Shown: one piece after another, positions 14,620-18,088 of the stretch
Layout: every line of letters starts with the position of its first letter
Numbering within the stretch: position 1 is the first letter of the stretch
Assembly (NCBI GenBank): GCA_002493965.1
Contig: DLAP01000029.1
Coordinates: 467 to 18,554, forward strand
Length of the DNA: 18,088 nt
Reading direction: 5' to 3'
Source of the DNA: Clostridiales bacterium UBA7044
Lineage (GTDB): Bacteria; Bacillota; Clostridia; Oscillospirales; Oscillospiraceae
Notes under the pieces: generated by a model
Told to the model about the DNA's origin: nothing
Database searches by the model: none
What the model saw: only the letters and a program-made list of their open reading frames with translations
Program-made: the position numbers and the translations under genes

Positions 14620-15204
14620 ATGTCGCAGATAACCAAACGGGCCCTGGGTGCGTCCCTGAAGAATATGCTCCTGCAAAAGCCCTTAAATAAAATCACCATC
14701 AACGACATCGCTGAGGACTGTGGTATCAGCCGCATGACCTTTTACTACCACTTCAAGGACATCTACGATCTGGTGGAATGGGTCTGCGTGGAGGACGCCA
14801 GACAGGCCCTGGCCGGGAAAAAGACCTACGATACCTGGCAGGAGGGCTTTCAGAATATCTTCTACGCCGTTCAGGAGAACAAGCCCTTCATTATGAACGT
14901 CTACCGCTCCGTCAGCCGGAGGCAGACCGAGCAGTACCTAAATCCCCTGATCCACAGCCTGCTTCTGGACGTGGTGGAGGAAAAAGCGGCAGGCCTGTCC
15001 ATCTCCCCGGAGAGCAAGCAGTTTATCGCCAGCTTTTATGAGTACGCCTTTATCGGCGTCATGCTGGAATGGATCGACGGGAACATGAAGGAGGATCCCG
15101 CCGAAATCGTGGCAAACGTCAGCAAGGTGGTCCAGGGGAACCTGGTCCGGGCGCTCAACGCGTTTTCCACGAATCCTTCCTTACATTCTCCACGGAATGA
15201 TTAA
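14620..15204 (+). CDS. TetR family regulator, DhaS-like (TetR_C_8 type)
   Basis: A 194-residue regulator. The N-terminus, MSQITKRALGASLKNMLLQK, followed by KITINDIAEDCGISRMTFYY (24-43), is typical of the DhaS-type branch of TetR proteins, in which the C-terminal domain is often linked to dihydroxyacetone kinase or metabolite sensing. No dha gene is nearby. The start at 14620 is chosen because it matches the family N-terminus and lies downstream of the predicted transcription start; a longer in-frame reading from a TTG at 14551 begins inside the -10 region. Its ribosome binding site (GGGGGTG) is mediocre. A terminator separates it from oleate hydratase, which it may or may not control. Confidence 0.85.
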   Translation: MSQITKRALGASLKNMLLQKPLNKITINDIAEDCGISRMTFYYHFKDIYDLVEWVCVEDARQALAGKKTYDTWQEGFQNIFYAVQENKPFIMNVYRSVSRRQTEQYLNPLIHSLLLDVVEEKAAGLSISPESKQFIASFYEYAFIGVMLEWIDGNMKEDPAEIVANVSKVVQGNLVRALNAFSTNPSLHSPRND

Positions 15205-15221
15205 ATTTTAAGCAGATTCCC

Positions 15222-15255
15222 CCGCCGTGATGAAAGTTTGATCACGGCGGTTTTT
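15222..15255 (+). terminator. Intrinsic terminator after the DhaS-like tetR gene
   Basis: CCGCCGTGAT (15222-15231) pairs perfectly with ATCACGGCGG (15241-15250) over a 9-nt loop, then TTTTT (15251-15255). It lies 17 bp after the stop codon and just before the next promoter. Confidence 0.95.
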
Positions 15256-15262
15256 CTGTTTA

Positions 15263-15291
15263 TTGTTAGGACCGGGAAAACAGGCTAAAAT
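15263..15291 (+). promoter_or_regulatory. Promoter of the oleate hydratase gene
   Basis: TTGTTA (15263-15268) and TAAAAT (15286-15291) are 17 bp apart. It begins 8 bp after the preceding terminator, so ohyA is its own transcription unit with a leader of about 43 nt. I see no clear operator palindrome. Confidence 0.65.
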
Positions 15292-15340
15292 AAAGCCATC
15301 AAATAAAGAACCCCAAGGGTTCAGGAAAGGATGCGCTTTT

Positions 15341-17116
15341 ATGTATTATTCCAGTGGCAACTATGAAGCCTTTGCCCGTCCCCAGAAGCCGGAGGGCGTA
15401 GATCATAAGTCGGCTTACTTCATTGGCACGGGCCTGGCCGCCCTGTCCGCCGGCTGCTTCCTGGTGCGGGATGCCCAGATGCCCGGCAAGAACATTCATT
15501 TCTTCGACAAGGACCCGGTAGCCGGCGGCGCCTGCGACGGGTGGAAGTACCCCGAGATTGGCTACGTCATGCGGGGCGGCCGGGAGATGGACAACCATTT
15601 TGAGGTCATGTGGGATCTGTTCCGCTCCATTCCCTCCATAGAAACCGAAGGAGTCAGCGTTCTGGACGAATACTACTGGCTAAACAAGAAGGACCCCAAC
15701 TATTCCCTGTGCCGTGTCACCGAGAAGCAGGGCCGGGACGCCCATACCGACGGGAAGTTCAACATCTCCGACAAGGGCGCCATGGAACTGATGCAGCTGT
15801 TCTTCACCCCCAACGAAGATCTGGCGGATAAGCGGATCACCGATATCTTCGACGACGAGGTCCTCAAATCCGATTTCTGGACCTACTGGCGCACCATGTT
15901 CGCCTTCTACGATTGCAACAGCGCCCTGGAAATGAAGCTGTATATGCAGCGCTTCATCCACCACATCGACGGCCTGCCCAATCTGAGCGCCCTGCGTTTT
16001 ACCAAGTACAACCAATATGAGTCCATGATCCTGCCTATGGTGAAATATCTGGAAAGCCACGGCTGCCAGTTCCATTTCAACACCCAGGTAATGGATGTCC
16101 GCTTCGAGATTGAAAACAGCCGAAAGATGGCCAAGCGGGTGGAGCTGCTCCACAACGGCCAGCAGGAATATCTGGACCTGACCGAAAACGATTATCTCTT
16201 CATCACCAATGGCAGCAACGTGGAAAACTCCACCATCGGCGGCCAGGACACCCCCTGCGACTATATTCCCGACATTCAGCCTGGCGGTTCCTTCGACCTG
16301 TGGCGGAAAATCGCGGCCCAGGATCCCTCCTTCGGACATCCCGAGAAATTCTACGGAGACCCGGAGCAGTGCAAGTGGATGGGCGTCACCGTCAACACCC
16401 TGGATGAAAAGATTCTGCCCTATATCCAGAATATCTGCAAGCGTGACCCCCTGTCCGGCGGTGTTGTCACCGGCGGCATCGTCACCGCCCGGGATTCCGG
16501 CTGGCTCTTAAGCTGGACCATCAACCGTCAGCCCCAGTTCCACTCTCAGCCCAAGGGCCAGTGCCTGGTGTGGCTCTACGGTCTGTTCCCCAACGCCATC
16601 GGCGACTTTGTGAAGAAGCCCATGGTGGAATGCACCGGCAAGGAGATCTGCATGGAGTGGCTGTACCACATCGGCGTGCCGGAGGATCGGATTGAGGACC
16701 TGGCCGCCCACAGCGCCAAGACCATTCCCACCCTGATGCCCTTCGCCAGCGCCTACTTCATGCCCCGGAAGGCCGGGGACCGGCCCGACGTGGTGCCGGA
16801 GGGCGCCGTGAACTTCGCCTTCCTTGGCAACTTCGCCCAGGTGGACAGAGACACCGTATTCACCACGGAGTACTCCATGCGCACCGCTATGGTGGCTGTC
16901 TACACCCTGCTGAATGTGGATCGGGGTGTCCCTGAGGTCTGGGGCAGCCTGTATGACGTGCGGGACCTGCTGAAGGCTTCCGTCAGTCTGCGGGACGGCA
17001 GCCCCCTCACCGACATGAAGCTGGGCTTTGCGGAGAAAATCGCCGTGAAGAAGGTTTTGGAGAAGATTCAGGGCACGGATATCGAAAAGCTGCTGAAAGA
17101 ATATCATGTGATCTGA
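15341..17116 (+). CDS. ohyA: Oleate hydratase (fatty acid hydratase, MCRA family)
   Basis: A 591-residue FAD-dependent enzyme that adds water to the 9,10 double bond of oleate (and often linoleate) to give 10-hydroxy fatty acids, at the membrane face of the cytosol. Signs: FAD motif GTGLAALS at 29-36, and GGREMDNHFEVMWDLFRSIP (79-98), the most conserved block, with catalytic Glu82. A later block, EMKLYMQRFIHHIDGLP, is also nearly invariant in the family. Length fits (about 565-650). The start at 15341 has AGGAAAGG 10 nt upstream; the longer frame from 15263 begins inside the promoter. In gut bacteria the enzyme detoxifies host and dietary unsaturated fatty acids. The upstream TetR could be its sensor, but the two are separated by a terminator. 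Confidence 0.96.
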   Translation: MYYSSGNYEAFARPQKPEGVDHKSAYFIGTGLAALSAGCFLVRDAQMPGKNIHFFDKDPVAGGACDGWKYPEIGYVMRGGREMDNHFEVMWDLFRSIPSIETEGVSVLDEYYWLNKKDPNYSLCRVTEKQGRDAHTDGKFNISDKGAMELMQLFFTPNEDLADKRITDIFDDEVLKSDFWTYWRTMFAFYDCNSALEMKLYMQRFIHHIDGLPNLSALRFTKYNQYESMILPMVKYLESHGCQFHFNTQVMDVRFEIENSRKMAKRVELLHNGQQEYLDLTENDYLFITNGSNVENSTIGGQDTPCDYIPDIQPGGSFDLWRKIAAQDPSFGHPEKFYGDPEQCKWMGVTVNTLDEKILPYIQNICKRDPLSGGVVTGGIVTARDSGWLLSWTINRQPQFHSQPKGQCLVWLYGLFPNAIGDFVKKPMVECTGKEICMEWLYHIGVPEDRIEDLAAHSAKTIPTLMPFASAYFMPRKAGDRPDVVPEGAVNFAFLGNFAQVDRDTVFTTEYSMRTAMVAVYTLLNVDRGVPEVWGSLYDVRDLLKASVSLRDGSPLTDMKLGFAEKIAVKKVLEKIQGTDIEKLLKEYHVI

Positions 17117-17137
17117 CGAAAAACCCCTCAAAGCAAA

Positions 17138-17170
17138 AGGGAACGGTGCCATATCCTGGTACCGTTCCCT
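17138..17170. terminator. Bidirectional terminator between ohyA and glyS
   Basis: AGGGAACGGT (17138-17147) pairs perfectly with ACCGTTCCCT (17161-17170), with GCC/GGT extending inward. Plus-strand tail is CTTTCGTTG; minus-strand tail is TTTGCTTT. It serves both convergent genes. The T-runs are interrupted, so efficiency may be moderate. Confidence 0.85.
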
Positions 17171-17206
17171 CTTTCGTTGTATGTTTTCTGTATTGTATGA
17201 CTTTTC

Positions 17207-18088
17207 TCAGAACTCGCACTTCTTCGCGATATAGTCCTTCAATTCGCTGATGGGAATTCGCACCTGCTCCATGGTGTCCCGGTCACGAACGGTGACGCAG
17301 TCGTCGGCGGGAGTGTTCTCGTCGCCCACGGTCTGGAAGTCCACGGTGATGCACAGCGGCGTGCCGATCTCGTCCTCCCGGCGGTAGCGCTTGCCGATGG
17401 AACCGGCATCGTCGAAGTCCACCATGAAGTCCTTGCGGAGCATTTTGTATACTTCCTCCGCCTTGGGGCTCAGCTTCTTGCTCAGAGGCAGCACCGCGGC
17501 CTTGAAGGGCGCCAGAGCCGGATGGAGCCGGAGCACGGTGCGGATGTCGGGGTTGCCCTTCTTGTCCACGCCCACCTGCTCTTCGTCGTAAGCCTCGCAC
17601 AGGAATGCCAGGGCCACCCGGTCACAGCCCAGGCTGGGCTCAATGACGTAGGGAATGTAGTGCTCATTCTTTTCCTGATCGTAGTATTCCAGGCTCTTGC
17701 CGCTGGCCTCCTGATGGCGGCCCAGATCGTAGTTGGTGCGGTCGGCAATGCCCCACAGCTCACCCCAGCCGCTGCCGAAGGGGAACTGATACTCAATGTC
17801 GGTGGTGGCCCGGGAATAGAAGGCCAGCTCGGCGGGCTCGTGGTCACGCAGGCGCAGGGAATCTTCCTTGATACCCAGCTTAACCAGCCAGTTCTTGCAG
17901 AAGTCCTTCCAATAAGCAAACCACTCCAAATCGGAACCGGGCTGGCAGAAGAACTCGCACTCCATCTGCTCAAATTCCCGGGTACGGAAGGTGAAGTTGC
18001 CCGGGGTGATCTCGTTCCGGAAGGCTTTCCCCACCTGGCAGACGCCGAAGGGCAGCTTGCGCCGGGTGGTGCGCTGGACGTTCTGGAA
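17207..18088 (-). CDS. glyS: Glycyl-tRNA synthetase, single-chain class II type, C-terminal part (cut by window edge)
   Basis: The last 293 residues are present; the reading frame is open to the right edge, so the N-terminal part lies outside. Class II motif 2 is seen in FRNEITPGNFTFRTREFEQ, and motif 3 in EPSLGCDRVALAFL; GWGELWGIADRTNYDL is diagnostic of glycine enzymes. The anticodon-binding domain follows (from about KLSPKAEEVYKMLRKD to the end). This is the eukaryote-like homodimeric GlyQS type found in Firmicutes such as Bacillus relatives and many Clostridia, not the alpha2-beta2 type. It charges tRNA-Gly. A T-box leader might precede it, but that is beyond the window. A terminator shared with ohyA follows the stop. 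Confidence 0.97.
   Translation of the reverse strand, partial: FQNVQRTTRRKLPFGVCQVGKAFRNEITPGNFTFRTREFEQMECEFFCQPGSDLEWFAYWKDFCKNWLVKLGIKEDSLRLRDHEPAELAFYSRATTDIEYQFPFGSGWGELWGIADRTNYDLGRHQEASGKSLEYYDQEKNEHYIPYVIEPSLGCDRVALAFLCEAYDEEQVGVDKKGNPDIRTVLRLHPALAPFKAAVLPLSKKLSPKAEEVYKMLRKDFMVDFDDAGSIGKRYRREDEIGTPLCITVDFQTVGDENTPADDCVTVRDRDTMEQVRIPISELKDYIAKKCEF

Overview
The window looks like a chromosomal piece of a strictly anaerobic, moderately GC-rich Clostridia species, probably a gut Oscillospiraceae/Ruminococcaceae-type organism. This is inferred from strong GGAGG ribosome binding sites, sigma-A-type promoters, ferredoxin/heterodisulfide-reductase (Hdr) chemistry, a single-chain glycyl-tRNA synthetase, and a lysine-rich UgpC/MsmX ATPase of a kind I associate with these bacteria. 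I see no phage, insertion sequence, CRISPR array, tRNA or rRNA. No search was run; all assignments come from motifs and family knowledge.

Region 1 (1-7503, minus strand) is a redox block. Reading in the direction of transcription: a small PQ-loop/SemiSWEET-like membrane protein, an L-lactate/malate dehydrogenase family enzyme, fumarase (fumC), then hdrB, hdrC, hdrA, mvhD/flxD, a flxC-like and the start of a flxB-like iron-sulfur protein. From fumC on, genes overlap or are about 10 bp apart, so they should form one operon. Hdr-Flx modules are flavin-based electron-bifurcating or confurcating NADH:ferredoxin:disulfide complexes. Joining one to fumarase and a dehydrogenase carrying a malate-type Arg suggests malate/fumarate-linked electron flow. 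The fumC leader has an inverted repeat that can hide its ribosome binding site, preceded by a perfect palindrome at the likely promoter.

Region 2 (about 7504-10100, plus strand) is a TetR-regulated ABC-2 type exporter (TetR, ATPase, permease). It has an inverted repeat around its -10 box and ends in a shared bidirectional terminator.

Region 3 (10133-12922, minus strand) pairs an SDF-family amino acid symporter with an L-cysteine desulfidase family enzyme (CyuA/CdsB/UPF0597). This is probably uptake and breakdown of cysteine or a related small amino acid to pyruvate, ammonia and sulfide. The leader of the enzyme gene can fold into nested helices.

Region 4 (13019-14480, plus strand) is an orphan, apparently highly expressed UgpC/MsmX ATPase that energises sugar importers encoded elsewhere. 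Its leader of about 180 nt is rich in helices, and its best ribosome binding site lies far from the start codon.

Region 5 (14531-17170, plus strand) holds a DhaS-like TetR regulator and an oleate hydratase (ohyA), each with its own promoter and terminator. Region 6 (17207-18088, minus strand) is the 3' part of glycyl-tRNA synthetase, cut by the window edge.

The strongest candidates for something undescribed are the dehydrogenase-fumarase-Hdr-Flx arrangement, the RBS-masking fumC leader and the structured ugpC leader.
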